The notes: generated by a model not told the origin, from the letters alone. A stretch of DNA of 28,766 bases from Spirochaetaceae bacterium (GCA_028820215.1 JAPPKD010000065.1:1-28766); one strand, 5' to 3'; shown: positions 15,855 through 24,127, counted from the stretch's first letter. Program-made: numbers and translations.

Positions 15855-16817
15855 ATGACGTACGGAACGGTGAACGGGGTCGGCAAGCCGGTGGCGCGCA
15901 TCGTGCACGGCACGACCATGCTGGCCACGGACGCCCTGGAGCAGGGCATGGACCTGCTGGACGGGGTGTTCGCGGCCGGCGGCACCACCTTCGACTCGGC
16001 GTGGAACTACGGCGGCGGCGAGTGCGAGCGGGTGCTGGGCGCATGGATGGAGCGGCGTGGCAACCGCGGACAGGTGGTGATCATCACCAAGGGGTGCCAC
16101 CACAACCAGGACCGCGACCGGGTCACGCCGGCCGATCTGACCTCCGACCTGATGGACTCGCTCATCCGGCTGCGCACCGACTACGTCGACCTGTACCTGC
16201 TGCACCGCGACGACCCGAGCCTCCCCGTCGACGCGATCGTGGCGACGATGGCCGAGCACCACGCGGCCGGCCGCATCCACGCCTACGGCGGCTCGAACTG
16301 GAGCGTCCCGCGTATCGAGGAGGCAAACGCCTACGCCGCCCGCCACGGACTGCCGGCGTTCGCGGCCTCAAGCCCCAACTACAGCCTGGCCGTGCAGCTC
16401 CAGGCGCCGTGGGCGGGCTGCCTGTCGATCGGCGGACCGGAGGCGGCCGAGGACCGGGACTGGTACCGCCGCACGCAGCTGCCGGTGTTCTCCTGGTCGA
16501 GCCTGGCCGGCGGTTTCTTCTCGGGCCGTTTCGGCCGCGACAAGCCACGGCCGGACTCCGGCCGGGAAGAGCTTTCCGCCGCCACCTACTGCTCGGACGG
16601 CAACTTCACCCGCCTGGAAACGGCGCAGGCGATCGGCCGCGCGCACGGCGTGTCGGCCGCGCGCGTCGCCCTGGCCTACATCATGCAGACCAGCCTGGAC
16701 GTGTACCCGATCGCCGCCTCGGCGACGCCCGGCGAGTTCGCGGACAATGCCGCGGCCCTGGAGCTCGAACTCAGCTTCGAGGAGATCGGCCGGCTGCGCG
16801 GCAGTCAGCCGGACTGA
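15855..16817 (+). CDS. Aldo/keto reductase
   Basis: 320 residues, normal for the superfamily. The catalytic tetrad is present: Asp47 and Tyr52 in TFDSAWNYG, Lys79 in VIITKG and His117 in LYLLHRDD. It reduces aldehydes or ketones, or oxidises sugar alcohols, with NADP(H). The start is well supported by GGAGGGA six bases before the ATG. The frame ends five bases before the convergent Gfo/Idh/MocA gene, leaving no room for a terminator. The long central loop (about 205-240) is the type seen in environmental AKRs beside Gfo/Idh/MocA genes; a sugar-related substrate is likely but unproven. Confidence 0.9.
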   Translation: MTYGTVNGVGKPVARIVHGTTMLATDALEQGMDLLDGVFAAGGTTFDSAWNYGGGECERVLGAWMERRGNRGQVVIITKGCHHNQDRDRVTPADLTSDLMDSLIRLRTDYVDLYLLHRDDPSLPVDAIVATMAEHHAAGRIHAYGGSNWSVPRIEEANAYAARHGLPAFAASSPNYSLAVQLQAPWAGCLSIGGPEAAEDRDWYRRTQLPVFSWSSLAGGFFSGRFGRDKPRPDSGREELSAATYCSDGNFTRLETAQAIGRAHGVSAARVALAYIMQTSLDVYPIAASATPGEFADNAAALELELSFEEIGRLRGSQPD

Positions 16818-16822
16818 CCGAG

Positions 16823-17815
16823 CTACGACGACCCGACCTCCGCCCAGGTGCCGGTGTCGCGTGACCGCTCGGCGGCCAGGCCGAGCCGATGCAGGCGGGC
16901 GACGCGATGGCGCCCCGCCTCGCCCTCGGAGCCCGATTCGATGCACTCCAGGAAGGCGCGCACGCACTCGTGCATGCCGGGCAGTCCCAGGATCGGCTCG
17001 ATCGGCGGGCAGGTTTCGATCGTCCAGGCCGGGCTGGCGGCGCTGCGCCAGCGCAGTCCGCCCGTGAGCAGGTCGACGCGCACGTCGCCGGCGGTACCGG
17101 TGACCGCAATGCGCATGTCGGGGCCGGACACGGCACCGGTGTTGACGGCGAAGGTTCCCCAGCAGCCACCGTAATCGAGCTGCATGGCGCTCTGCGCCTG
17201 CGCCCGACCGGCCGTTCCCGAGCCGTCCATGGTCAGGACGCGCGCGGCGGTCCTGCCGAGCACCCGGTCGAGCGGATCGACGTACCACGGCGCCAAGTGA
17301 TCGACCTTGCAGAGGTCCTCCTCCGGCAGCGCGCCCCAGTCGGACTCCAGCCGCACCTCCGCGAACTGCGGGATGCCCACCGTCCCGCCCGCGACCAGAT
17401 CCGCCGCGCGCCGCACGACCGGCAGGAAGCCAAGCTCGATGTCGGCGTGCGTGGGAGCGGGCGCGGCCTCCAGGCGCTCGATCATCGCCGGCATCTCCTC
17501 CCGCGTGGCCGCCAGCGGCCCCTCGTAGAGGACGGCCGTTCCGGCGTCGAGCGCCGCGCCGATCGCTTCCGCGTGCGCCGCCTCCGACACGGCCACCATC
17601 ACGCCGTCCACGGCCGTACCGGCAAGCAACTCGCCAGCGGATGCGTACACCGCCACCTCCGGCCCAAGCTCCCGCCCGGCGCGCTCCCGGGTCTCCGCAC
17701 TGGGTGCCGCCACCGCCACGACCCGCGCGCGTCCGTCGGCTTGGAGAGCCGGCACGTAGGCGGTGCGCGTCCAGCCGCCGTATCCGATCAGACCGATCCG
17801 TATCTTCTCAGCCAT
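16823..17815 (-). CDS. Gfo/Idh/MocA-family oxidoreductase lacking the EKP lysine
   Basis: 330 residues from the ATG at 17815. The Rossmann half starts IRIGLIGYGGW (GxGxxG) and continues with VVAVAAPSAETRERAG. The second half has the usual mixed beta-sheet, with the CKVDHLAPWYVDPLDRVLG segment carrying the Asp/His expected near the active site. The near-invariant EKP motif is changed: Glu98-Gly99-Pro100 (LYEGPLA), so the catalytic Lys is Gly. Members oxidise or reduce sugars and inositols with NAD(P); this copy may be catalytically altered or inactive. No ribosome site is seen; TAAGCT lies 7 bases before the ATG. It is divergent from the AAC(3)-like gene. Confidence 0.82.
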   Translation of the reverse strand: MAEKIRIGLIGYGGWTRTAYVPALQADGRARVVAVAAPSAETRERAGRELGPEVAVYASAGELLAGTAVDGVMVAVSEAAHAEAIGAALDAGTAVLYEGPLAATREEMPAMIERLEAAPAPTHADIELGFLPVVRRAADLVAGGTVGIPQFAEVRLESDWGALPEEDLCKVDHLAPWYVDPLDRVLGRTAARVLTMDGSGTAGRAQAQSAMQLDYGGCWGTFAVNTGAVSGPDMRIAVTGTAGDVRVDLLTGGLRWRSAASPAWTIETCPPIEPILGLPGMHECVRAFLECIESGSEGEAGRHRVARLHRLGLAAERSRDTGTWAEVGSS

Positions 17816-17822
17816 CGGCCGC

Positions 17823-17874
17823 AGCTTACGGGACGGGTCCCCGCTTGGGTACCGGCCGGACGCCGTTCTACGCT
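17823..17874. promoter_or_regulatory. Divergent promoter region with -10 boxes abutting both starts
   Basis: On the minus strand TAAGCT (17828-17823) ends 7 bases before the ATG at 17815. On the plus strand TTGGGT (17845-17850), an 18-base spacer and TACGCT (17869-17874) end 6 bases before the ATG at 17881. Both fit TANNNT-type -10 boxes with transcription starting on or beside the start codon. Individually weak, but the same geometry appears at other starts in the window. Confidence 0.3.
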
Positions 17875-17880
17875 CTGCCC

Positions 17881-19011
17881 ATGCCGTCTGCCACCCGTTC
17901 GCAACTCTGCGCGGAACTCCGGGACCTGGGCCTCCGGCCCGGCGCGGCGGTGATGATGCACAGCAGCCTGAGCGCACTGGGACCGGTGGACGGCGGCGCC
18001 GCGACCGTGGTCGACGCGCTGCTGGACGCGGTCGGTGACGGCGGCACCCTGCTGGTGCCCGCCTTCCGCGACTCGGTGTGGGGCGACCCGGCCGAGTTCA
18101 CCAACAGCGACTGCGACTGTACCAGCGCCGACGGCCTGTGCCCGAGCCGGCAGCGCGGGTTCCAGGGCGTGATCCCGGAAGAGGTGCGCCGCCGGCACGG
18201 CAGCCTGCGGAGCTGCCACAAGACACACTCCTGGGTGGGCCTGGGCGTCCGCGCGCGCGACCTGCTGACCGGGCACCGCGCGGCGCCCAGCTCATGCGGC
18301 GCCGGCAACCCGTTCGAACTGCTCGGTGACGACGACCTCGTGCTCACCCTGGGCGTCGGCGTCGACCGGGTGACGCTCTGGCACTTCTACGAGGAGGTGT
18401 GGCTCCTCCCCTACGCCGGTCACCTCTGGCCCGCCGAGCGCCACCTCAACAACACCGTGCCGGGCCTGCGCCTGCAGTACGAGCATCCCGGCGTCCTGCA
18501 GGACCTGTGCCGGGCGGCCGGCATCCTGACGACCGGACCGGTGGGCAAGAGCACCTCCGGCCTGATGTCCGTCGGCCGGTTCCGCCGCTTCATGGCCGCC
18601 GCGCTGGCCGACGACCCGTGCTGCCTGGTGCTGCGCCCGCCGGACCGCCACGACGGAGACCTGGCGGTGGACGCCCTGCGCAAGGCCGCCGGCATGCTGC
18701 GGGCCTGGCGGCGCACGGACCCCGACGCCCCGCCCGTCCGGCCCGCGATCCAAGAGCATCCCCTCGCGCCGGTGCCGGTCCCGGACGCCGCAGCTGCCGC
18801 CCCCGGCGCGGGCGACCTCACGGTGCGGGAAGACTGCCCGGCGTTCGCCGGCTACCACGCGGCCGGCGGGATGCGCGTGCCGCTCTGCCGCGCCAACGGC
18901 CGCCACCCCGGCCTGTTCCGGCGCGGCGGCGCCTTCGACCGCGACGGGGTCACCACCTGCGGGACGTGCGGTTGGCACGCCCGCTTCCCGCCCCTACCAT
19001 CCGGCTCGTGA
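17881..19011 (+). CDS. AAC(3)-family N-acetyltransferase with extra Cys-rich C-terminal domain
   Basis: 376 residues. Residues 1-275 are the AAC(3)/YokD fold: MMHSSLSALGPVDGGAATVVDALL at 25-48, GTLLVPAF at 55-62, the LRSCHKTHSWVGLG motif at 109-122 with the catalytic-type His, and the LTLGVGVDRVTLWHFYEE strand. These enzymes acetylate the 3-amino group of aminoglycosides, but many environmental members act on other amino sugars. About 100 extra residues follow: a Pro/Ala linker (280-312) and a small domain with Cys319, Cys336, Cys360 and Cys363 ending CGTCGWHARF, a possible zinc site. There are also unusual internal cysteines (CDC at 78-80). The stop overlaps the next gene by GTGA, implying coupled translation. 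Resistance function is unproven. Confidence 0.82.
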   Translation: MPSATRSQLCAELRDLGLRPGAAVMMHSSLSALGPVDGGAATVVDALLDAVGDGGTLLVPAFRDSVWGDPAEFTNSDCDCTSADGLCPSRQRGFQGVIPEEVRRRHGSLRSCHKTHSWVGLGVRARDLLTGHRAAPSSCGAGNPFELLGDDDLVLTLGVGVDRVTLWHFYEEVWLLPYAGHLWPAERHLNNTVPGLRLQYEHPGVLQDLCRAAGILTTGPVGKSTSGLMSVGRFRRFMAAALADDPCCLVLRPPDRHDGDLAVDALRKAAGMLRAWRRTDPDAPPVRPAIQEHPLAPVPVPDAAAAAPGAGDLTVREDCPAFAGYHAAGGMRVPLCRANGRHPGLFRRGGAFDRDGVTTCGTCGWHARFPPLPSGS

Positions 19012-20009
19012 TCAAGTACACCGGCGACCACGCCTACCAGGACCACGACCGCGAGTTCTTCGAGCACGAGCTGGCCTCCTTCGTGCCCGACAAGGTGTTC
19101 GACTGCCACGCCCACCTGTGGCACGGCGACGCCTACGCCGCCCCGCTGCCGCCCGGATTCCCGGCCGATATGAACAGTGACGACTACCTGCGTCTGAGCG
19201 GGGAGGTGTTCCCGGACCGGACGCTGGGCGCTTGGTTCCTGCCCAAGCCGGCCGTCAAGCAGCGGGAGCAGACCCTGAGCGTCAGCGAGTGGGTCGGAGC
19301 GTCCCTGGAAGGCAAGCCGACCTGCCGCGGAGCCTTCCTGGTCAAGCCGGAGGACGACCCGGAGTGGGTGCGCGAGCATGCCCGCCGGCTCGGCCTGCGC
19401 GGGCTCAAGTGCTACCACACCTTCTCGCTGCGCACGCCGACGCTGGACTCAGAGATCCCGGAGTACCTGCCGGAGGCGGTGATGCAGGTCGCGCACGAGG
19501 AGGGGTGGTACGTGACCCTGCACATGGTCAAGGACCGGGCGGTCGCCGACCCCGGCAACCAGCACTGGATCCGCACCTACTGCGAGCGCTACCCGGACAT
19601 GAAGCTCATCCTGGCCCACTCCGCACGCGGCTTTCAGCCGTCACACAACTTCGAGGGGCTGCCGGCTCTGGCCGACCTGCAGAACCTGTACTTCGACTCC
19701 AGCGCCAACTGCGAGCCGATGGCGCACGTGGCGATCATGCGCATCTTCGGCCACGACCGCTTCATGTTCGGCACCGACTTCGGCGCCGCCAGCCACAGCC
19801 ACGGCCGCCACTCCGCGGTCGCCGACACCTTCTTCTGGGTCTACGACGACGCGCCGGTCTGGGAAGAGAAGCACATGACGATCAAGCCGGTCTCCATCGT
19901 CCTGGAGCACCTGCGCTCGGTGAAGTGGGCCTGCTGGGCCGAGCGTCTCACCGACCGGCAGGTCGAGGACGTGTTCTGGAACAACGCCGCCCGTCTCTTC
20001 GAGCTCTAG
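19008..20009 (+). CDS. Amidohydrolase-family metal-dependent hydrolase (TIM barrel)
   Basis: 333 residues from the GTG at 19008, which overlaps the TGA of the acetyltransferase gene (GTGA). The barrel opens with the metal motif FDCHAHLWHG (His34, His36), and has the later ligands His172 in VTLHMVKD, His204 in LILAHSARG and Asp257 in MFGTDFG. This is the ACMSD/2-pyrone-dicarboxylate-type subgroup (amidohydro_2), which hydrolyses or decarboxylates small carboxylic compounds in the cytoplasm. Pairing with an N-acetyltransferase suggests an acyl or amide-bearing substrate, but this is inference. Its last four bases, CTAG, are read as a TAG stop on both strands. Confidence 0.85.
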   Translation: MIKYTGDHAYQDHDREFFEHELASFVPDKVFDCHAHLWHGDAYAAPLPPGFPADMNSDDYLRLSGEVFPDRTLGAWFLPKPAVKQREQTLSVSEWVGASLEGKPTCRGAFLVKPEDDPEWVREHARRLGLRGLKCYHTFSLRTPTLDSEIPEYLPEAVMQVAHEEGWYVTLHMVKDRAVADPGNQHWIRTYCERYPDMKLILAHSARGFQPSHNFEGLPALADLQNLYFDSSANCEPMAHVAIMRIFGHDRFMFGTDFGAASHSHGRHSAVADTFFWVYDDAPVWEEKHMTIKPVSIVLEHLRSVKWACWAERLTDRQVEDVFWNNAARLFEL

Positions 20010-21754
20010 CGCGCCCCGTCGGCCTCAACGACAAGGATCCAGTCCTGCAGGACCGGCGGGTTGGGCGACTGCCAGGCGCCGTCCGCGTCCGGGACCGCCG
20101 AGCCGATCTCGACATCCTCACCGGTGACCGGATCGAAGAAGTACGCGTGCCACGTGACCGAGCGATCGAGGCCGGTGAGCCGCACCCGGCCACCGTAGGC
20201 GGCGCTCGCGTGGGCGAGCAGCGCGGGGTCGCGGCGGTCGATCGGGTCGGCGGCGCGGTCGCGCTCCCGCCGCCGCATCACGTCGAACAGCACCTCGCCG
20301 GCCAGACACGGCACGAAGACGACGTACAGCCGCCCCGGGATGCCCGCGGCGTACGGGGCGATGCGGTTGCCCGGCCCCTGGTGGTATTCCAGGCACTCCG
20401 GGAGCGGGCGTAACTCCCACCAGCGGTAGCGGGACAGGAGCCTCGCCGCCAGGCCGACCTGTGTCGAGCCGGGAAAATCCGCCGCCTCCCGCCACGTCAC
20501 GCGGCCCCATGACTGGCCGTGCGGCGACGCGCCGTACGGATCGTCCGGCGTGCTCACCTGCCACAGGCCGTTGGCGCCGTAGGTGAACCCGTAGGCTCCG
20601 CTCAGGATCGACGACCAGTACAGGAACCGCTGCACGTCCGCGAAGCAGGTGGCGCGGATGCCCTCGTAGCACGCCTCCGACATGATCACCGGCTGGCGCG
20701 GCGCGGCGCGGACCTCCTCCTCGATCATGTCGGCATTGGTCGACAGCGTGTGGAAGCCGAAGTGCCCGGTCTGCAGCATGTTCACGTCCAGCAGGTCCGG
20801 ATCGTCCACCATGCGGCGTCCGTAGAAGGTGGGATGGATGGTGAGCGGCCGCTCGAACGGGTCCTGCCGCCTGACGTGGTGGAGCAGGCGCGTCCAGCCG
20901 GCGCGGAGCTCGTCCTCGGCCGCCTCGGCGCGCTCCGAGTCCCAGTCGGCGCCCGTGGTGTAGTAACGGCTGGTCGCCTCGCCGGCCAAGCACCAGACCA
21001 CCGGCAGGGCGCCGTAGCGCGCGATCAGGTAGTCCCAGTGGCGGCGGACCGACTCGGAGCCGCAGAGCTCCAGGTAGTATCCCCAGCAGCCCACCACGCA
21101 CGGCACCAGTCCCGACGAGACCAAGTGAGCGATGCGCTCGTCGGCCCGGTCCCAGTACGCGGGGTTGGGCCGGCCGAGGGCATGACCGTCGCCGCTCGCC
21201 CGCGTCCACGGGTGGCCTGCCTCGTTCTCGCCGCGCGGATCGAACGGCGGCTGGTCCGGGTACAGCCCGGCGACGATCTGGACGAGGGTGAATCCCTTGT
21301 CGACACGGTCCGCGGTCAGCCACCGGAAGTCGTCCGGCCACCCGAGACGCCGGGTGAGCCCCATCCACCACGTGTCTCCCAGCCACTGGAACGGCGTGCC
21401 GTCGGCGTGCTCCAGGCACGGGTGCCCGGCCGACCGGCGCAGCGGCCCGTGCCGGTAGAGCGGATTGTCACCGTCGTACGGGACGACCTCGACTTCGCCC
21501 TGCCGGCCGTGCAGACCCTCGTCGGCGGGGTCGCTGCACTGCGTGCGCCAGGTGTGGACGCCCGCCAGCGGTGACGCGTACCGGAAGGACCAGCGGTCCC
21601 CGCCGCGCCAGAAGGCGGGCACGCGGCGCTCGCGACCCTGCGGGTCGCGCACCAGCGCGTGCAGGCCGACCTCGGTGTACGGGTCGGCGCGATCCACGCC
21701 GGACTGGACCGACCACTCGGCCACGGTGTTGGACGCGCACCGGTGACCGGTCAC
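20006..21754 (-). CDS. DUF5060/DUF4038 (apiosidase-like, GH140-type) glycoside hydrolase
   Basis: 582 residues starting at the GTG at 21754, which overlaps the stop of the aldo/keto reductase (GTGA); a longer open frame reaches into that gene but is a shadow. Residues about 10-85 are a DUF5060-type Ig-like domain (VPAFWRGGDRWSFRY, GVHTWRTQCSD). The central TIM barrel has PFQWLGDTWWMGL and candidate acid residues in VVWCLAGEA and VIMSEACYEG. The last 100 residues form a beta-sandwich of the putative collagen-binding type. Characterised GH140 enzymes cleave apiose from rhamnogalacturonan II. There is no signal peptide, so it would act on imported oligosaccharides. It is the last gene of the VOC-AKR-hydrolase operon. 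Confidence 0.85.
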   Translation of the reverse strand: MTGHRCASNTVAEWSVQSGVDRADPYTEVGLHALVRDPQGRERRVPAFWRGGDRWSFRYASPLAGVHTWRTQCSDPADEGLHGRQGEVEVVPYDGDNPLYRHGPLRRSAGHPCLEHADGTPFQWLGDTWWMGLTRRLGWPDDFRWLTADRVDKGFTLVQIVAGLYPDQPPFDPRGENEAGHPWTRASGDGHALGRPNPAYWDRADERIAHLVSSGLVPCVVGCWGYYLELCGSESVRRHWDYLIARYGALPVVWCLAGEATSRYYTTGADWDSERAEAAEDELRAGWTRLLHHVRRQDPFERPLTIHPTFYGRRMVDDPDLLDVNMLQTGHFGFHTLSTNADMIEEEVRAAPRQPVIMSEACYEGIRATCFADVQRFLYWSSILSGAYGFTYGANGLWQVSTPDDPYGASPHGQSWGRVTWREAADFPGSTQVGLAARLLSRYRWWELRPLPECLEYHQGPGNRIAPYAAGIPGRLYVVFVPCLAGEVLFDVMRRRERDRAADPIDRRDPALLAHASAAYGGRVRLTGLDRSVTWHAYFFDPVTGEDVEIGSAVPDADGAWQSPNPPVLQDWILVVEADGAR

Positions 21755-22719
21755 CGCCACTCGCGGGCGAAACTGAACAGCCGGACCAGGCGTTCGTGAT
21801 CGGCGTCCGGCAGGCGGGGCTCCTCCAGAGCCCGGATGTTGGCCTCCAGGTGGTCGAAGCTGCGGGTGCCGGTCAGCACGGTGGAGACCCCCGGATGGTC
21901 GGCCGCGAACTTCATGCCGGCGGCTACCACCGACTCGACCTCGCCGCGCACGAGCCAGCCGAGGGGATCGTCGTCCGGCACTGCGTCCGGCGCCAGCGAT
22001 CCGTCCTCCTTCCAGGCGGCGATCCGCTCGGCGAGCTGCTCCGGGTGCGGCAGCAGGTAGCGCGCCGGCGACATGTTCATCACCGCGAGCCCCTGCTCGG
22101 CGGCCAGCGGCAGCGCCCGGTCGCGGGCGCACTGGTTGAGGATGCCGTAGCGCAGCATCGACACGTCCCAGAAGGACGGATGCCGCGTCACGGCGTCGAT
22201 GGTGACCTGGTGCTCCAGGTCGTCGCCCATACGCTCGCTGAAGCCGGCCAGGCGGATCTTGCCCGCCTGCTTCAGCCGCTCGATGGCCGCCCCGTGGCGT
22301 TCGTAGACCGCGTCGTAGTGCTCGGGCTTGAGCCCGTGGATGAACATGACGTCGACGTAGTCGGTCCGCAGCCTGCCGAGGCTGGCGTCGACCGCCTGTT
22401 CCAGCGCGTACGGATCGCCGATCAGGTCGCCCTCCACCGGTTCGCTGTCGAGCCCCGTCCACTGGTAGTAGACCCACTTGGTGGACAGGAGATAACTGTC
22501 GCGGGGCACCCCGGCCAGCGCCGTGCCCAGGAACAGCTCGCTGTCACCATACTCTTGCGAGGTGTCGATCAGGTTGATGCCGTGATCCAGGCAGCGGTGC
22601 AGGAGGCGCGTCTTGTCCGCGTCGGAGATGCTCGCCTCCGTGAAGGTGGTGGGACCGCCCGTGCCGAAGCCGAGCAGGCTCACCTCGAAACCGCTGCGCC
22701 CCAGGGTCCGATAGTGCAC
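21751..22719 (-). CDS. Aldo/keto reductase
   Basis: 322 residues from the GTG at 22719, ten bases after the stop of the VOC gene; no ribosome site is obvious, so translation is probably coupled. The start MHYRTLGRSGFEVSLLGFGT is typical of AKRs. The tetrad is Asp52 and Tyr57 in LIDTSQEYGDSE, Lys81 in LLSTKW and His128 in VMFIHG. It resembles L-galactose dehydrogenase/AKR-type sugar dehydrogenases more than potassium-channel-beta types. Together with the GH140-like enzyme downstream it suggests oxidation of a released sugar. Confidence 0.9.
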   Translation of the reverse strand: MHYRTLGRSGFEVSLLGFGTGGPTTFTEASISDADKTRLLHRCLDHGINLIDTSQEYGDSELFLGTALAGVPRDSYLLSTKWVYYQWTGLDSEPVEGDLIGDPYALEQAVDASLGRLRTDYVDVMFIHGLKPEHYDAVYERHGAAIERLKQAGKIRLAGFSERMGDDLEHQVTIDAVTRHPSFWDVSMLRYGILNQCARDRALPLAAEQGLAVMNMSPARYLLPHPEQLAERIAAWKEDGSLAPDAVPDDDPLGWLVRGEVESVVAAGMKFAADHPGVSTVLTGTRSFDHLEANIRALEEPRLPDADHERLVRLFSFAREWR

Positions 22720-22729
22720 GGCGGCAGCG

Positions 22730-23524
22730 CTACTGTTCGGGGGTCATCAGGCCGAGCGCGGCTCGTTGCGGATCGGCGATGACGGCGATGCGCCCCACGG
22801 TCGCGATGTCCGCGGCGGGCATCAGCACGGCGCCGCCGCCGGCCTCCGCCGCCGCGACGGCAGCGTCGGTGTCGTCGACCTGCATGTAGGTGCTCCAGTG
22901 CGCGGGATGGCGCATCTCCAGCAGGTGCTCGGGCATCTTCATCACGCCGGCGACCGGCATGTCCCCGGCCATGACCACCGTGTACTCGACGCCGTCCGGC
23001 ATCGGGGCGGTCTCCGTGCGCACGTCCAGCAACGCGGCCAGGAACCCGGCGGCCGCGGCAGGATCGGCGGTCAGGACCTCCGCCCAGCAGAGCGCGCCGT
23101 GCTCGGCCCGGATCTGCGCGCCGATGCTGCCCCGCGGCTGCCAGAGCGACACGACGGCGCCGGTCGGGTCCTTGATGGTCGCCATGCGGCCGGCGTCGAA
23201 CACGTCGAACGGCTCGGCCAGCACTTCCCCGCCGTGCTCGACGGCGCGCACCGCGGTGGCGTCGGCATCGTCCACCGTCAGGTAGACGTTCCAGTGCGGG
23301 GGAACGCCCATCTGCGCCTCCTCGGGCGGCTGCGTGTACATTCCGGCGACGCTGGCGCCGTCGATGGTCGCCGTCGTGTAGAGCCGCTCGCCGGTTTCGT
23401 CCACCGGCATGTCCCGGTAGCTCCAGCCGAACAGGCGGGCGTAGAACGCCTTGGCGGCGTCCTGATCGGTGGTGGACAGGTCGACCCACGACGGCGTCCC
23501 CTGCAGATAACGATCGATTCTCAT
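22730..23524 (-). CDS. VOC-family protein with two glyoxalase-like domains
   Basis: 264 residues in two tandem VOC modules of about 125 residues. The first (about 10-130) begins GTPSWVDLSTTD and contains AKAFYARLFGW and the end motif IKDPTGAVVSLWQP. The second (about 135-262) contains WAEVLTADP, AAGFLAALL and VIADPQRAALGLM. This is the layout of CFP32-like two-domain proteins. Metal ligands of true glyoxalase I are not clearly complete, so it may be a binding protein or act on another substrate. It is the first gene of a three-gene minus operon, with an AGAGGA ribosome site about 9 bases before the ATG. Confidence 0.85.
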   Translation of the reverse strand: MRIDRYLQGTPSWVDLSTTDQDAAKAFYARLFGWSYRDMPVDETGERLYTTATIDGASVAGMYTQPPEEAQMGVPPHWNVYLTVDDADATAVRAVEHGGEVLAEPFDVFDAGRMATIKDPTGAVVSLWQPRGSIGAQIRAEHGALCWAEVLTADPAAAAGFLAALLDVRTETAPMPDGVEYTVVMAGDMPVAGVMKMPEHLLEMRHPAHWSTYMQVDDTDAAVAAAEAGGGAVLMPAADIATVGRIAVIADPQRAALGLMTPEQ

Positions 23525-23569
23525 GTGTGCGTTTCCTCTCTTTGTATCGTCGTGGCGTGAAACCCGGAT

Positions 23570-23785
23570 CTAACGGTCTCCGCGCTCTTCATCCAGCAAC
23601 CGCGTCGCGCTCCCTTCGGGGAGCACCCGAGGCATCTTTGGGTACAGATCGGGACGATTACGGGCGCCCTCGCGGGTCCGCCGCAGGTAGTCGTCCGCGT
23701 CCCTGACGGCCGGCAGGCGACCTCGGCCACGCCACTTGGCCGGCGGTTCTTGCGGCTTCCGCTCGCGAGCACCCGTCTCCTTCAT
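23570..23785 (-). CDS. Small hypothetical protein following the XRE regulator
   Basis: 71 residues, very rich in Arg, Pro, Glu and Asp, with the segment AKWRGRGRLPAVRDADDYLRR near the middle. No domain is recognised. It starts 13 bases past the stop of the XRE gene on the same strand, which supports it being real and co-transcribed. It could be the second member of a toxin-antitoxin-like pair, but there is no motif evidence. An overlapping frame (23521-23772) has poor composition and was not kept. Confidence 0.45.
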   Translation of the reverse strand: MKETGARERKPQEPPAKWRGRGRLPAVRDADDYLRRTREGARNRPDLYPKMPRVLPEGSATRLLDEERGDR

Positions 23786-23798
23786 GTCGGTACGGTAC

Positions 23799-24077
23799 CT
23801 ACGTCAAGTCATCCACGTCCACGGACAGACCCTTCGCCAACGCCCTCAGAGTCGGCAGGGAACCGTTGCGGGTCCTGCCTTCGATCTGTGACAGATATGC
23901 AGCGCTGATATTGGCACTCGCGGCCAGTTGCTTGATGCTGAGACCTCGGTACTCCCGCCATACACGAACCGGGCTTTCACCGTCCAGGATGCGATCGCCG
24001 AATTCGGCCGGAATCATCTCGTCCGCACCCGCCTCGAGGCGCTCTTTCACCCTGTCGTAAGCGCCGATGTCGGCCAT
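23799..24077 (-). CDS. XRE-family helix-turn-helix regulator (antitoxin-like)
   Basis: 92 residues if the ATG at 24077 is used; a TTG at 24116 would add 13 residues and lies close to the XPB start. Residues about 42-90 are an HTH_3 domain: YRGLSIKQLAASANISAAYLSQIEGRTRNGSLPTLRALAKGL. The N-terminal AYDRVKERLEAGADEMIP block followed by a GESPVRVWREYRG hinge is the form seen in many small XRE antitoxins of HigA/RelB-linked loci. It probably binds DNA at its own promoter. No toxin with a recognisable fold is next to it; the following 71-residue protein is the only candidate partner. Divergent from the XPB gene. Confidence 0.8.
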   Translation of the reverse strand: MADIGAYDRVKERLEAGADEMIPAEFGDRILDGESPVRVWREYRGLSIKQLAASANISAAYLSQIEGRTRNGSLPTLRALAKGLSVDVDDLT

Positions 24078-24127
24078 GTCCTCAGCGATGCTGGCGCGAA
24101 TCCGCCGTCTCCACAAGCCTCGCCCGC

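Noticed and set aside
15768..16346. Upstream extension of the aminotransferase frame
   Set aside because: It has no domain, lies opposite the aldo/keto reductase, and the GGAGG site fixes the start at 15767.
17881..19011. Clinically relevant aminoglycoside resistance gene
   Set aside because: Only family-level similarity to AAC(3); the extra domain and metabolic context do not support a resistance call.
21755..22477. Upstream extension of the GH140-like frame
   Set aside because: It overlaps the whole aldo/keto reductase out of frame, and the GTGA overlap gives a natural start.
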